NCBI GenBank assembly: GCA_030538425.1
Contig: JAUNTZ010000010.1
Location: 1-64,000 of the forward strand
Length of the DNA stretch: 64,000 nucleotides
Direction of reading: 5' to 3'
DNA from: Paracoccus sp. (in: a-proteobacteria)
GTDB lineage: Bacteria; Pseudomonadota; Alphaproteobacteria; Rhodobacterales; Rhodobacteraceae
In this document: in pieces, positions 1 to 9,021 of the stretch
Layout: the number at the start of each line of letters is the position of its first letter
How positions within the stretch are numbered: position 1 is the stretch's first letter
Position numbers and translations under genes: made by a program
The notes under the pieces: generated by a model
What the model was told of the DNA's origin: nothing
Database searches by the model: none
The model's input: only the letters and a program-made list of their open reading frames with translations

Positions 1-93
1 GAGGCCGACAGCCTGACCGCGCGGCGCGAATTGATGGAAGGGCTGCTGGAATACGAACTTCGCGGCGGCGACAGCGATGAGGTGCTGCAATGA
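1..93 (+). CDS. C-terminal end of a LON-substrate-binding-domain-like protein (partial)
   Basis: The first 30 codons of the window form an open frame that ends in TGA at 91-93 and overlaps the next start by 4 nt (ATGA). The visible tail ([20 protein letters not shown]) is helical and acidic. Tails of this kind occur in the short LON N-terminal-domain proteins that sit just upstream of Trm112 genes in Rhodobacteraceae. The identification rests on this context and a short tail, since the domain itself lies outside the window. Confidence 0.5.
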   Translation, partial: EADSLTARRELMEGLLEYELRGGDSDEVLQ

Positions 94-293
94 ATGACCC
101 CAAAACCGGCAGTGAGAAAACCCCGGGCTTTGACCGCCACATGCTGGAGGCGCTTGTCTGCCCGGTCACGCATGGCGCGCTGAGCTATGATGCAGAGCGG
201 CAGGAACTGGTCTCACGCGGGGCGGGGCTGGGTTTTCCGATCCGCGCGGGCATCCCGATCATGCTTGTGTCCGAGGCGCGCCAGATCGACTGA
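90..293 (+). CDS. Trm112 family protein
   Basis: This 67-aa protein has the compact Trm112p-like fold signature [16 protein letters not shown] followed by [12 protein letters not shown]. In bacteria this family is small (about 55-70 aa) and its role is poorly defined; in eukaryotes and archaea Trm112 activates methyltransferases. One Cys of the usual zinc pair is visible (VCPVTHG), but the second knuckle has no Cys, which is common in bacterial members. The start overlaps the upstream stop as ATGA, so translation is probably coupled. A strong hairpin follows the stop immediately. Confidence 0.85.
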   Translation: MNDPKTGSEKTPGFDRHMLEALVCPVTHGALSYDAERQELVSRGAGLGFPIRAGIPIMLVSEARQID

Positions 294-345
294 GGCGCCC
301 TTCGGACGGGCGCCTCCGGCAGGAGTATTTGCGCACAGAAGAAGG
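293..345 (+). terminator. Hairpin plus dispersed GAGTATTT motif after Trm112
   Basis: A perfect 8-bp stem (AGGCGCCC, loop TTCGGAC, GGGCGCCT) begins at the last base of the Trm112 stop codon. It is followed at 322-345 by a copy of the dispersed motif GGAGTATTT...CACAGAAGAAG, in the orientation of the gene. There is no U-tract directly after the stem, so the motif takes the place of a classical terminator tail. Confidence 0.65.
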
Positions 346-347
346 CA

Positions 348-1733
348 TTAACCCTGTTCGATCAGGGCGCGGATCTCGGCCGCCTTGTCGCGGACCAGAT
401 CGGCATTGCCACGCGATTCGACATTCAGCCGCAGCACGGGCTCGGTGTTGGAACTGCGCAAATTGAACCGCCAGTCGCCGAAATCAAGGCTGACCCCATC
501 GGTATCGTCACGCCCCTGCGCCTGCGGCTGATAGGCGGCCAGAACGCGGTCAATCGCGGCTTTCGTGTCGGCGGGATACATGTTGATCTCACCCGAGGAG
601 GGAAAGCCCGCCCTCAGCTCTCGCACCAGTTCGGACAGCGGCTGGCCGCGCAGCGAGACCAGTTTCGCGACCAGAAGGAACGGGATCATCCCGCTGTCGC
701 AGAACATGAAATCGCGGAAATAGTGATGCGCCGACATCTCGCCGCCGTAAACCGCGCCGGTGTCGCGCATGACCTGTTTGATGAAGGCATGGCCCGTCCG
801 CGACTGAATGGCGCGACCCTTGGCGCGGGCGACGGTGTCTTGCGTGCCCCAGATCACGCGCGGGTCATGGACGATGCCCTCACCCGGATGATCGGCCAGA
901 AACGCCTCAGCCAGCAGCGCGACGATATATTCGCCGTCGATGAAATCGCCCTTTTCGTCAAAGAAGAAACAGCGGTCGAAATCGCCATCCCATGCCACGC
1001 CGAAATCGGCGTTATGGGCGCGGACCGCATCGGCGGTCACGGGCTGGTTTTCGGGCAGAAGCGGGTTCGGGATGCCGTTGGGAAAGCTCGGGTCCGGTTC
1101 GTGATGCATGCGCGTGAAGCGCAGGGGCGCGCCGCGACGTTCCAGCTCGGCGGCAATCGCGTCGAATGTGGGCCCCGCCGCGCCATTGCCGGCATTCACC
1201 AGAATATGAAGCGGCCTCAGCGCCGCCGGATCGACGAATTTCAACACGCGGTCCACATAGGCGGCGCGGGAGTGGCTTGCATCGGTGATCTTGCCGCCCG
1301 CACGGTCGGGGCGAAAATCGCCCGCCTCGGCCAGTTCCTGCACCCGCGCCAGACCCGAGGCCGAACCAAGCGGCGCCGAGCCGCGCTGCACCATCTTCAT
1401 CCCGTTGTAATCCATCGGATTATGCGAGGCAGTGACGCAGATCCCCGCGCAGGCATCCAGATGCGAGACGGCGAAATACATCTCTTCCGTGCCCGACAGG
1501 CCCAGATCAAGCACTTCGCAACCGCAGGCGACCAGGGTTTCGCTGACCGCATCGGCCAGAGCGCGCGAGGATTCGCGGGTGTCGCGCCCGATCACGACTC
1601 GTTTCGTATCAAGGGCTTCGGCAAAGGCGCGGGCGATGCGCCGGGCGATATCCTCATCCAGATCGGTGCCAAGACGGCCGCGGATGTCATAGGCCTTGAA
1701 GCAGGTCATTTTCGTGGGGCGGGTCGCAGACAT
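348..1733 (-). CDS. Phosphomannomutase/phosphoglucomutase
   Basis: A 461-aa alpha-D-phosphohexomutase that interconverts hexose 1- and 6-phosphates and feeds GDP-mannose or UDP-glucose synthesis for surface polysaccharides. It has the N-terminal FKAYDIRG motif, the active-site phosphoserine loop TASHNPMDYNGMK, the Mg-binding loop DGDFDRCFFFDEKG and the C-terminal phosphate-binding loop RSSNTEPVLRL. I chose the ATG at 1733 because AGGA lies 6 nt upstream. The frame is open to 1802 and another ATG lies at 1709. It follows ubiH on the same strand with an 84-nt gap. Confidence 0.93.
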   Translation of the reverse strand: MSATRPTKMTCFKAYDIRGRLGTDLDEDIARRIARAFAEALDTKRVVIGRDTRESSRALADAVSETLVACGCEVLDLGLSGTEEMYFAVSHLDACAGICVTASHNPMDYNGMKMVQRGSAPLGSASGLARVQELAEAGDFRPDRAGGKITDASHSRAAYVDRVLKFVDPAALRPLHILVNAGNGAAGPTFDAIAAELERRGAPLRFTRMHHEPDPSFPNGIPNPLLPENQPVTADAVRAHNADFGVAWDGDFDRCFFFDEKGDFIDGEYIVALLAEAFLADHPGEGIVHDPRVIWGTQDTVARAKGRAIQSRTGHAFIKQVMRDTGAVYGGEMSAHHYFRDFMFCDSGMIPFLLVAKLVSLRGQPLSELVRELRAGFPSSGEINMYPADTKAAIDRVLAAYQPQAQGRDDTDGVSLDFGDWRFNLRSSNTEPVLRLNVESRGNADLVRDKAAEIRALIEQG

Positions 1734-1817
1734 GGCTATCCTGTGGAACTGTGAACGGGTGCGATTGGTCCCGTCCATAGCCCGAAACCGGCGGCGGGCC
1801 AAGCGCCACCGCTCGGT

Positions 1818-3038
1818 CTAGAGCGGCTTGCCCGCAAGCAGGCGCGGCATCGGGTCCAAGGTCAGCCCCGCCGCCTGCCGCATAAAGCGCCGCCGCAGCG
1901 GACCGATGGCCGAGACCGCGCCCATGCCCGCCTCTCGGGCCAGCCGCAGGACGGGGTTATCGTTGGAAAACAGCGTGTTGACCGCATCCATCCCCAGCCC
2001 AAGCGCGGTGGCGTCGAACCGCCGCCAGCCCTGATAACGGGTCAGCACGGTGGCGAAACCGATATCCTCACCGCGCCGGGCCGCGTCGATGATGCACTCG
2101 GCCAAGGCCGCGACATCGCGCAGGCCAAGGTTCAGCCCCTGCCCCGCAATCGGGTGGACACCATGGGCTGCATCCCCGATCAGAGCGACCCGTTCCGCGA
2201 TGTAGTCATTCGCCAATGTCAGGTTCAGCGGATAGCCGAAACGTGGCCCGCAGAGTTCGATTTTCCCCGTTACATCAATCAGATGCGGCGAGAGGGCGGC
2301 GATGAAATCATCGTCGGACAGATCCGCGATGGCCTGCGCCTGCGGACCCTTGACCGACCACACGACCGAGGCGCGATCCCCCCTCAGCGGCAGCACGCCA
2401 AGCGGGCCGGTCGGCAGAAACACCTGCCAGGCCGTGCCCTCATGCGGACGCTCCAGTGCAATCGCCGCGACAAGCGCGGTCTGCGCGTAACCATGCCCGG
2501 TCCGCCCGATCCCGGCCCGCGCGGCCACCTGCGAGGCGCGGCCATCGGCGCCCACCAAAAGCCGCGCGCGCAGCACACGCCCGTCGGACAGCTGCGCCTC
2601 GATATGGCCCGGTTGCACCGTCTGGCCGATCACCTTGGTGGCCGGAATATGGGTCAGCCGGTCCTGCATCGCCTCCAGAAGCGCGCGATAGAGGAACCGG
2701 TCCTCAAGCATCTGGCCCAGAACGGGTTCCTCGATCTCGGCGCTGTCAAAGAACAGCCCGAACGGCCCGGCGGCCTCGCCATGGCTTTGATGCGTCTGCA
2801 CCTTGCGGATCGGCTGGGCATCCCCATTCAGCCCGTCCCACAGATCCAAAGCGCCCAGCAAACGCACCGAGGCCAGCGCCAGCGCATAGGCCCGCCCGTC
2901 GAAATTGTCGCCCGCCCGCTGCCGGGCGGGGGCGGCATCGACCACCGCCACGCGCAGGCCCGCATCGGCCAGTGCCAGCCCCAAAGCAGGCCCGTTCAGC
3001 CCGCCGCCCGCGATCACAACATCAAAATCGGTTTCCAT
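1818..3038 (-). CDS. UbiH/UbiF/Coq6-type FAD-dependent ubiquinone hydroxylase
   Basis: A 406-aa class A flavin monooxygenase. It starts with the dinucleotide-binding motif VVIAGGGLNGPALGLALADAG, has the second FAD motif (VGADGRASQVA, residues about 165-175), and the ribose-binding motif GDAAHGVHPIAGQGLNLGLR near residue 300. The family hydroxylates polyprenylated rings in ubiquinone synthesis. Which ring position is modified cannot be read from sequence, because alphaproteobacteria use regioselectivity-relaxed members such as UbiL. The frame is open upstream to 3128, but the Rossmann start and family length favour 3038. Confidence 0.9.
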   Translation of the reverse strand: METDFDVVIAGGGLNGPALGLALADAGLRVAVVDAAPARQRAGDNFDGRAYALALASVRLLGALDLWDGLNGDAQPIRKVQTHQSHGEAAGPFGLFFDSAEIEEPVLGQMLEDRFLYRALLEAMQDRLTHIPATKVIGQTVQPGHIEAQLSDGRVLRARLLVGADGRASQVAARAGIGRTGHGYAQTALVAAIALERPHEGTAWQVFLPTGPLGVLPLRGDRASVVWSVKGPQAQAIADLSDDDFIAALSPHLIDVTGKIELCGPRFGYPLNLTLANDYIAERVALIGDAAHGVHPIAGQGLNLGLRDVAALAECIIDAARRGEDIGFATVLTRYQGWRRFDATALGLGMDAVNTLFSNDNPVLRLAREAGMGAVSAIGPLRRRFMRQAAGLTLDPMPRLLAGKPL

Positions 3039-3158
3039 GCCCGCGACCTTAGCGCCCGCCGCGCGATTGTCCATGCGGCAAAGACGCCGCCCTTGCTCAT
3101 CCCCCCCTTCAGACTCAAGCCCTAGCACCCATCCGTTAAGATCGGGTGAACAGCGCCT

Positions 3159-3211
3159 GTCTTTTGTCTGAAAATATCCTCGGGGGTTCGAGGGGGCAGA
3201 CAGCCCCCTCG
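3159..3211 (-). terminator. Terminator of the thiolase gene with dispersed motif
   Basis: Reading on the minus strand just after the thiolase stop, there is an 8-bp stem (CGAGGGGG / CCCCCTCG, loop CTGTCTG) at 3189-3211. It is followed at 3159-3181 by the motif variant GAGGATATTTTCAGACAAAAG. Hairpin and motif share the gene's orientation, as after Trm112. Confidence 0.65.
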
Positions 3212-3220
3212 GGTCGCGGG

Positions 3221-4402
3221 TCAGATCCGCTCAATCGCAAGGGCGATACCCTGCCCGCCGCCGATGCACATGGTGATCAGGGCTTTCGATCCCTGGGTCC
3301 GCTCCAGCTCATACATCGCCTTGATGGTGATGATCGCGCCGGTCGCGCCGACCGGGTGGCCAAGCGCAATCGCACCGCCATTCGGGTTCACCTTCGCGGC
3401 ATCGAGGCCCAGCTCCTTGTTCACCGCCAATGCCTGCGCGGCAAAAGCCTCATTCGACTCGATCACGTCGAAATCGCCCACGCTGAGGCCGGTTTTCTCC
3501 AGCAAAGACCGCACAGCGGGGACCGGGCCGATGCCCATCACCTCGGGGCGGACGCCGGCATGGGCGTAACCCAGAAGCCGGAAACGCGGCGTGAGCCCCG
3601 CCGCCCGCGCCGCCTCACCACGCGCGAGCACAAGCGCCGCAGCCCCGTCATTGATCCCCGACGCATTGCCCGCCGTCACCGAGCCGTCCTTGCGAAACAC
3701 CGCCCGCAGCCCGGCCAAGGCCTCGGCACTGGTCGCCTTGGGGTGTTCGTCCGTATCGAACGAGACCGTCCCTTTGCGCGACTTTATTTCGACCGGAACG
3801 ATCTGGTCGCGGAAATGCCCCGCCTCGATGGCGCGGGCCGCGCGGTTCTGCGATTCCAGCGCGAAAGCGTCCTGATCCTCGCGCGAGATGTCATGCTCAC
3901 TCGCGACATTTTCCGCGGTCACGCCCATATGGCCGGTGCCCATCGGGCAGGTCAGCGCGCCGGTCAACATGTCCAGCATCTGCGTATCGCCCATTTTCTG
4001 CCCGAACCGCGCGGCCTGCATCGCGTAAGGCGCGCGGCTCATGGATTCGGCACCCCCGGCCAGCGCGAAATCGGCATCGCCCAGCATCAGAGCCTGCGCC
4101 GCCGAGACAATCGCCTGCGCGCCCGAGCCGCAAAGCCGGTTCACGTTCATCGCAGGCGTCGTGTCCGGCACGCCCGCATCCAGCATCGCCACGCGCGAGA
4201 GATACATATCGCGCGGCTCGGTATTGATCACATGGCCAAAGACGACATGGCCGATCTGGTCGGCGCTGATCCCCGCGCGCTCAATCGCCGCTTTCGAGAC
4301 GGTGGCGGCCAGATCAATCGGCCGCACCCCGGCCAGCGAGCCGCCAAAGCCGCCGATAGCGGTGCGTGCGCCGGACAGGATGACGATTTCATTCTCGGAC
4401 AT
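3221..4402 (-). CDS. Acetyl-CoA C-acetyltransferase (thiolase)
   Basis: A full-length (393 aa) biosynthetic-type thiolase. It condenses two acetyl-CoA to acetoacetyl-CoA or runs in reverse. Catalytic residues are visible: Cys91 (NRLCGSGAQ), His349 (GGAIALGHPVGATG) and Cys379 (CIGGGQG). Such enzymes supply polyhydroxybutyrate synthesis (PhaA) or acetoacetate use (AtoB). No phaB or phaC is adjacent here, so I do not assign either symbol. Transcription is away from the orphan 110-aa gene, with a terminator-like hairpin 10 nt after the stop. Confidence 0.93.
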   Translation of the reverse strand: MSENEIVILSGARTAIGGFGGSLAGVRPIDLAATVSKAAIERAGISADQIGHVVFGHVINTEPRDMYLSRVAMLDAGVPDTTPAMNVNRLCGSGAQAIVSAAQALMLGDADFALAGGAESMSRAPYAMQAARFGQKMGDTQMLDMLTGALTCPMGTGHMGVTAENVASEHDISREDQDAFALESQNRAARAIEAGHFRDQIVPVEIKSRKGTVSFDTDEHPKATSAEALAGLRAVFRKDGSVTAGNASGINDGAAALVLARGEAARAAGLTPRFRLLGYAHAGVRPEVMGIGPVPAVRSLLEKTGLSVGDFDVIESNEAFAAQALAVNKELGLDAAKVNPNGGAIALGHPVGATGAIITIKAMYELERTQGSKALITMCIGGGQGIALAIERI

Positions 4403-4523
4403 GGTTCCCTCCCAATGTTGAAGCCGACAGTTCTTTATGTCTTAATTCTACATCTACCAGTGCTCGGCAAAGCTTGTCACCCGCGATAATACCCTCTGGA
4501 GCTGCATTTCCGGCGTTGGAAGG

Positions 4524-4856
4524 CTATGCCTCTCTCAGCCTGAATATCGTCCGCAAATCATTTGAAACATGAGACTCAACGGGTTGCGCACCAACTTCGA
4601 TTTTGCCGACGATCTTTCGATAGGCGTCAGGCGATAGCTGCGGCTTTACGTCTTCGACGAAGATTGAGAACTCATCTATGGCGTCGAGGAACTTATCCCT
4701 ATCCGTCTGGCTTTCCTCAAACAACATCGCTGTGGCGATCCAACGATCTCCTGCAAATTCAAGTGTGACCATTCTAAAATTGCCTGAGATCACGCCCAAG
4801 AGGGCTTGAACAAGCATGAGCGTGTAGCAGTTCCAGTCATCTATCGTCGGCATCAT
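4524..4856 (-). CDS. Uncharacterised 110-aa protein in AT-richer DNA
   Basis: The protein starts MMPTIDDWNCYTLMLVQALL, with a second ATG at 4853. It looks like a soluble alpha/beta protein with a hydrophobic helix (residues 10-22), strand-like segments (MVTLEF, WIATAMLF) and an acidic helix (DKFLDAIDEFSIFVEDV). I do not recognise the family. The size, acidity and isolated position resemble small immunity-type proteins, but no toxin gene is next to it. DNA from about 4430 to 4930 is visibly less GC-rich than its surroundings, suggesting an acquired fragment between the thiolase and enoyl-CoA hydratase genes. The ribosome-binding site is weak. Confidence 0.65.
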   Translation of the reverse strand: MMPTIDDWNCYTLMLVQALLGVISGNFRMVTLEFAGDRWIATAMLFEESQTDRDKFLDAIDEFSIFVEDVKPQLSPDAYRKIVGKIEVGAQPVESHVSNDLRTIFRLREA

Positions 4857-4939
4857 GGCGTCCAGTTCAGAGTTGCGAGAACAATGCCGGATGATCAGTC
4901 CCGACCAAGATATTCTGGGTTAAGCCACGCTCACCAAGC

Positions 4940-5737
4940 CTATTCGGGCTTGATCTTGGCCGCCGTCCCCTTCGCGAACGCGGCCAACCGGTCGCGCGCG
5001 GCCTCTTGGGTGTTGACCACGCCCGCCACCACCGCCTCGGCATAAGAGGCGTCAAGCGCGCTCATGTTCTGCATATGGCTGATGGCGGAACAGATGGCAA
5101 AGTTCGACAAAGGCGGGTTCTGTGCCGCCGCGCGGGCGATCTCAAGCGCCTTGGCGGTGCTGTCCTCGACCAGATATTGCGCAAGCCCGACCTGCACGGC
5201 CTCATCCCCGCGATAAAGGCGGCCCGACAGCATCATGTCGATCATCCGCGCCTTGCCGATCAGCCCCGCGACCCGGATCGTCGCACCGCCGCCGGTGAAC
5301 AGCCCGCGCTGACCCTCGGGCAGGCCGAAATAGGTCGAGTGATCCGCCACCCGGATATGCGCCGCCGAGGCCAGCTCTAGCCCGCCGCCCACCACCGCGC
5401 CATGCAGCGCGGCAATCACCGGGACGCCGCCATATTCCATCTTGTTGAATGCCTCGTGCCAGCGCAGGCAGATATGCATGAAATCGGCTGCCGAGCGGTC
5501 TTCGGCGTGATGTTCGACAAGATCGAGACCGGCGCTGAAATGATCGCCATTGGCGCGCAGCACACAGGCGCGGACGCCCGCGCGGGGCAGGAGGCGGAAG
5601 ATCTCGGTCAGCTCGTCGATGCTGGCGGCGTTCAGGGCGTTGCGTTTATCGGGGCGGTTCAGCGTGACGGTGGCGATGCCCAACTCGTCCACCTCCAGCA
5701 GGATATGCTCAAGCACCAGTTTTTCGAGAACGGACAT
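4940..5737 (-). CDS. Crotonase-family enoyl-CoA hydratase/isomerase
   Basis: A 265-aa crotonase-fold protein. It has the typical early motif [13 protein letters not shown], the first oxyanion-hole strand (FSAGLDL) and the second oxyanion loop ([20 protein letters not shown]), followed by [14 protein letters not shown]. Members hydrate, isomerise or hydrolyse acyl-CoA thioesters. The acid pair of classical hydratases is only partly evident (Glu in LPEGQRG), so the exact reaction is open. It starts 3 nt after the AEC transporter stop and is probably co-transcribed with it. Confidence 0.88.
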   Translation of the reverse strand: MSVLEKLVLEHILLEVDELGIATVTLNRPDKRNALNAASIDELTEIFRLLPRAGVRACVLRANGDHFSAGLDLVEHHAEDRSAADFMHICLRWHEAFNKMEYGGVPVIAALHGAVVGGGLELASAAHIRVADHSTYFGLPEGQRGLFTGGGATIRVAGLIGKARMIDMMLSGRLYRGDEAVQVGLAQYLVEDSTAKALEIARAAAQNPPLSNFAICSAISHMQNMSALDASYAEAVVAGVVNTQEAARDRLAAFAKGTAAKIKPE

Positions 5738-5740
5738 GGA

Positions 5741-6667
5741 TCAGAACCTTTCGATCAGAAGGATGACAACGGGGATGGTCGCGATGCTCAGCGCCGTTGA
5801 GATGAGGATGGCCGAGGACACGCGCTGCACCGCGATGTCGAAATGCTGCGCGAGGATATAGACATTGCCCGCCACCGGCAGGGCTGCGGCGGCGACCATG
5901 ACGCCCGCCGCGAAGGGCTCGACGCCGAACAGGATCGCGGCCATGGCCACGACAAAGGGATGGATGACCAGCTTGGCCACCGACAGCCAGACCGCGCGGC
6001 CCGGGCGCTCCGCCCGCCGTCCCGCAAGGCTGGCCCCGATGGCGAACAGCGCGCCCGGCGTGGCGGCGGCACCCAGCAGGGTCAGGAACTCGGTCGCGGG
6101 GCCGGGCAGGCTTGCACCGGAGGCCGAGAAGGCAAGACCCGCCAGCATCGAGACAATCATCGGATTGGCGAGTATCCCGCGCAGCAGCGGCCATGCGATG
6201 CGCAGATCAAGGCGGCCCTGCCGCGCCGCCGTCACGACCAGGGTGATGATGGTCGAAAAGACAATCATGTCGATGGTCAGCACGACCAGAACCGGCCCCA
6301 CCGCCGCCGCGCCCAGCAGCACGACCAGCATCGGCACGCCCAGAAAGCCGGTATTGCCCGAGACGCAGCTATGCGCCTCCATCACCGCGTCCAGCACGCT
6401 TTGCCGGTTCGACAGCGCGACCGCCAGCCCGATCACCCAGACCGCGATTGAGCCGCTGAGGTATGCCGCCACCAGCCGAGCGTCCCAAAGCTGGCCTAAG
6501 GGCAGGCTTGCGGCCAGCCGGAACAGCATCGCCGAAAGCGCGAAATAGAACACAAAGCGCGTCAGCCAGACCGCGCCTTCGGGCGGAAACAGCCGGCTGC
6601 GCGCCGCCGCCCAGCCAAGCCCGATCAGCGCGAAAAACGGCAATGTTTTCAGAAATATCTCTAGCAT
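5741..6667 (-). CDS. AEC family (auxin efflux carrier-like) transporter
   Basis: A 308-aa membrane protein with about ten hydrophobic segments. It has the conserved family start (LEIFLKTLPFFALIGLGW), a central NTGFLGVPML motif and the late repeat element AILISTALSIATIP. AEC proteins export or import small carboxylates and malonate-like anions; the substrate here is unknown. The start at 6667 was chosen because the preceding residues in the longer frame are charged and non-family-like. It is the first gene of a two-gene unit with the downstream crotonase-family gene, which begins 3 nt after its stop. Confidence 0.87.
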   Translation of the reverse strand: MLEIFLKTLPFFALIGLGWAAARSRLFPPEGAVWLTRFVFYFALSAMLFRLAASLPLGQLWDARLVAAYLSGSIAVWVIGLAVALSNRQSVLDAVMEAHSCVSGNTGFLGVPMLVVLLGAAAVGPVLVVLTIDMIVFSTIITLVVTAARQGRLDLRIAWPLLRGILANPMIVSMLAGLAFSASGASLPGPATEFLTLLGAAATPGALFAIGASLAGRRAERPGRAVWLSVAKLVIHPFVVAMAAILFGVEPFAAGVMVAAAALPVAGNVYILAQHFDIAVQRVSSAILISTALSIATIPVVILLIERF

Positions 6668-7476
6668 GGGCGGCGCGGCCCTGCGGTTTCTTCTGCGCTC
6701 ATCCGGCCCCCCTGCCCTTGCCGCGCAACAAAGCATCCCGCGCCGCCTGTGGCAAGTGGCGGCTGCCTCCGGCGGGGATATTTGAGGACAAAAGACGCGG
6801 GTTTACCGGATGTTAAGGGGCGGGGTGGTAGGGGTAGAAGACGGCGATTCGGGGACCGGGAAAGGGAGTGCGGGCGGATGATTTGATGGTGACATAGCGG
6901 GCAAGGTGCGGCGACGGTTGGCCATGGCTTCGCTTTGGTCGGTGGGCGCGGGATGGTGCTATGTTTGTTGCGCGTGAGTGCGCGCAGGGTGCAAGTGTGC
7001 GGCCGGGCTTTGGCATGTGGCTTCCGGCTTCGGCCCGGTGCAGCTGACATCTCGTGCATGCGACACTCACTGCGCCTGATGATGCGCCGTGCGGGGGGCC
7101 ACCCTTCCGCAGCTGGACTGTGGGCTTGCGCTTACATGACGGCAGGCTTGCATGTGCTGGCTTTGGGTATCGGCAAGGCGCAATACGGGACTTGCTGCGG
7201 CTGGCTTTGCGTCTCGCGGTGAGCACGCTGCTCAGATGGCCCGCGACTAGGCTTGCATGACGGGCAGGCAGGGCGCTTGGTTATGCATGTGAGTGCTTGG
7301 CCTATTGCCGGTCAGACAAGGGGGAGTCAGCTTATCGCGACTGTCGGGCGATTGCGGCCGACCGAGGCTTGTCATGCGTTGGGCCGCCAGCGGTGGATTT
7401 AAAGGCCAAGCGGCCCCGCTGCGGGGTGGTAGAGGGGATTCGCAGGCAGGTGGTTATGGCAGCAGCCCGGTGCGGA
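6668..7476. other. Gene-poor stretch between AEC and trhO
   Basis: About 800 nt with no open frame that looks like protein: the frames present are Arg/Pro/His-rich shadows. It contains a dispersed motif copy at 6774-6796 on the plus strand. From about 7130 to 7290 there are loosely repeated words such as CTTGCATGACGGGCAG and CTTGCATGTGCTGG, which hint at an eroded short-period repeat but cannot be phased reliably. No tRNA or strong terminator is seen. Confidence 0.5.
6774..6796 (+). repeat. Dispersed motif copy (GGATATTT...GACAAAAGAC type)
   Basis: The core GGGGATATTTGAGGACAAAA and its left flank TGCCTCCGGCG match the copy at 41437-41459 with one core difference. The resemblance extends further left (CCTGTGG...GGCGG). 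It lies upstream of the AEC gene and is not placed after any plus-strand gene. Confidence 0.7.
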
Positions 7477-8385
7477 TCAGGTCTCGCGGCCCAGATGAAG
7501 CTCACCGCGCGCGGCGGCAAGCTGCATCTGGCGCTCACGCTCGCGAAAGCGGTCGCGGTCGGCCTCGGTATAATCCGCGATGCAGCGATGGCAGGACACG
7601 CCCGGCTCATATTCGGGGCGGGCGCGGTCGGCGGCGTCAAGGGGGCGGCGGCAGGCATGGCAGAGGCGATATTCGCCCTGTTTCAGCCCGTGACCAAGGC
7701 TCACCCTCTGGTCGAAGACAAAGCACTCACCTTGCCAGAGGCTGTTTTCCTCGGGGATGTCCTCAAGATAATTCAGGATGCCGCCTTGTAGGTGAAACAC
7801 CTCTTCGACGCCCTGCGAGATCAGGTAGTTGGTCGATTTCTCGCAACGGATGCCGCCGGTGCAGAACATCGCGATCCGCTTGTTGTGGAAACGATGCGCG
7901 TTCTCCTGCCACCATGCCGGAAAGTCGCGGAAACTGGTCGTGCCGGGATCGACCGCGCCCGCGAATGTGCCGATCTGGACCTCGTAATCGTTGCGCGTGT
8001 CGATCACCGCGACATCGGGCGCGGAAATCAGCGCGTTCCAGTCCTCGGGCGCGACATAGCGCCCGACCGAGGCGGTGGGGTCCACATCGGGCTGTCCCAT
8101 GGTGACGATCTCACGCTTGAGCCGGACTTTCATCCGCCCGAACGGCATTTCGGCGGCGGTGCTTTCCTTATGGACCAGCCCCGCGCAACCCGGCAGCGCG
8201 CGGATACGGGCCAGCACCGTATCAATGCCCGCGCGCGGGCCTGCGATGGTGCCGTTGATCCCCTCGGGCGCGAGCAGCAGGGTGCCGCGCACGCCCCCCT
8301 CTTCGCAGGCGCGCAGCAGCGGCGCGCGCAAGGCGGCGGGATCGGCAAAGCGGGTGAAATGGTAAAGCGCGGCAACGGTCAGCAT
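7477..8385 (-). CDS. trhO: tRNA uridine(34) hydroxylase (TrhO/YceA, rhodanese-like)
   Basis: A 302-aa protein with an N-terminal acylphosphatase-like domain ([13 protein letters not shown] ... [19 protein letters not shown]) and a rhodanese domain carrying the catalytic loop [12 protein letters not shown]. It ends in a Cys-rich tail with CHAC and CHRC pairs that could bind metal. TrhO hydroxylates U34 in the anticodon wobble position using oxygen, as a step towards 5-alkoxyuridine. The length fits the family. It is flanked on both sides by gene-poor DNA, so it is probably transcribed alone. Confidence 0.93.
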   Translation of the reverse strand: MLTVAALYHFTRFADPAALRAPLLRACEEGGVRGTLLLAPEGINGTIAGPRAGIDTVLARIRALPGCAGLVHKESTAAEMPFGRMKVRLKREIVTMGQPDVDPTASVGRYVAPEDWNALISAPDVAVIDTRNDYEVQIGTFAGAVDPGTTSFRDFPAWWQENAHRFHNKRIAMFCTGGIRCEKSTNYLISQGVEEVFHLQGGILNYLEDIPEENSLWQGECFVFDQRVSLGHGLKQGEYRLCHACRRPLDAADRARPEYEPGVSCHRCIADYTEADRDRFRERERQMQLAAARGELHLGRET

Positions 8386-8804
8386 GGCGTTGATCTAGGC
8401 GCGCGCGGCAGCCGGGGCAAGGGGCTGCGGCGGGTGCAGGCTGTGGCGCGAAAGCGCGGGCCGATGATGTGAAGCCCGTGTGCGAACTGCCAAGGGATAG
8501 GTTCCGCGGGGCGTCCTGCGGATCCGGCCGAGTGGCTCTGGAATCGGGCCGCGACGGCGGTGCACGTCATTCCGCCATGGGCGCGCTGTGCGCGTGTTCG
8601 CGCTTGTCCGTCCCTCGTCGCACAACGGTTTGAGTGATCCGCTGGTGGACCGGGCCAGGGCATTGCAGCCCCTGGCAACGGCCTGGCCAAACTAACAGTT
8701 TTAGACGCGCTGGACTTGATCCTAGAGGTCTTGATGCTGCGGGGCAGGCCAAGCGCGCTTGCCTCTTTCGGGGCATGTCACCGCAAGGCAGAGCGGCCAT
8801 AAGG
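8386..8804. other. Stretch without recognisable gene
   Basis: Some 420 nt upstream of trhO. Its frames are Arg/Pro/Ala-rich and mutually overlapping, and I see no family motif. It should hold the trhO promoter, but I cannot place -35/-10 boxes with confidence. It ends where the duplicated fragment of the SLC13 gene begins. Confidence 0.5.
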
Positions 8805-9020
8805 AAAAGCGGCCCCCGTCGCGGGGCCGCCATGCTGTCTTGCGCGGTCGCGTCTAGAAACTGATGCCGAAGGCCAGACCACCCAGCAGGTAAATGATCC
8901 GGTGATCAGCACCACGCCCACGATATTCAGCACCAGACCGCCGCGCGCCATTTGCCCGATGGTCACGACCCCGGTGCCGAGCACGATGCAATTAGGCGGC
9001 GTACCAACCGCCAGCAGATG
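8805..9020. repeat. Direct-repeat copy 1 of the SLC13 3' end and terminator
   Basis: This 216-nt block aligns with 9022-9236 base for base apart from about 25-30 substitutions and a 1-nt deletion. It spans the terminator hairpin (CGGCCCC...GGGGCCG), the stop codon and the last roughly 55 codons of the transporter. The two copies are separated by one base, so this is a tandem duplication. Confidence 0.9.
8854..9020 (-). pseudogene. Decayed 3' fragment of an SLC13 transporter gene
   Basis: On the minus strand it still encodes VGTPPNCIVLGTGVVTIGQ and LVLNIVGVVLITG, nearly identical to the intact gene next door. A 1-nt deletion near 8900 (CCGG for CCCGG) then shifts the frame before the natural end. 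There is no start codon or ribosome-binding site. It is the coding part of the tandem duplicate and is not functional by itself. Confidence 0.88.
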
Positions 9021-9021
9021 C

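Noticed and set aside
723..1754. A 343-codon open frame on the plus strand antisense to the phosphomannomutase gene
   Set aside because: It mirrors codon bias of the real gene; the translation is rich in Arg, His and Gly without motifs, and the minus-strand protein has all family motifs.
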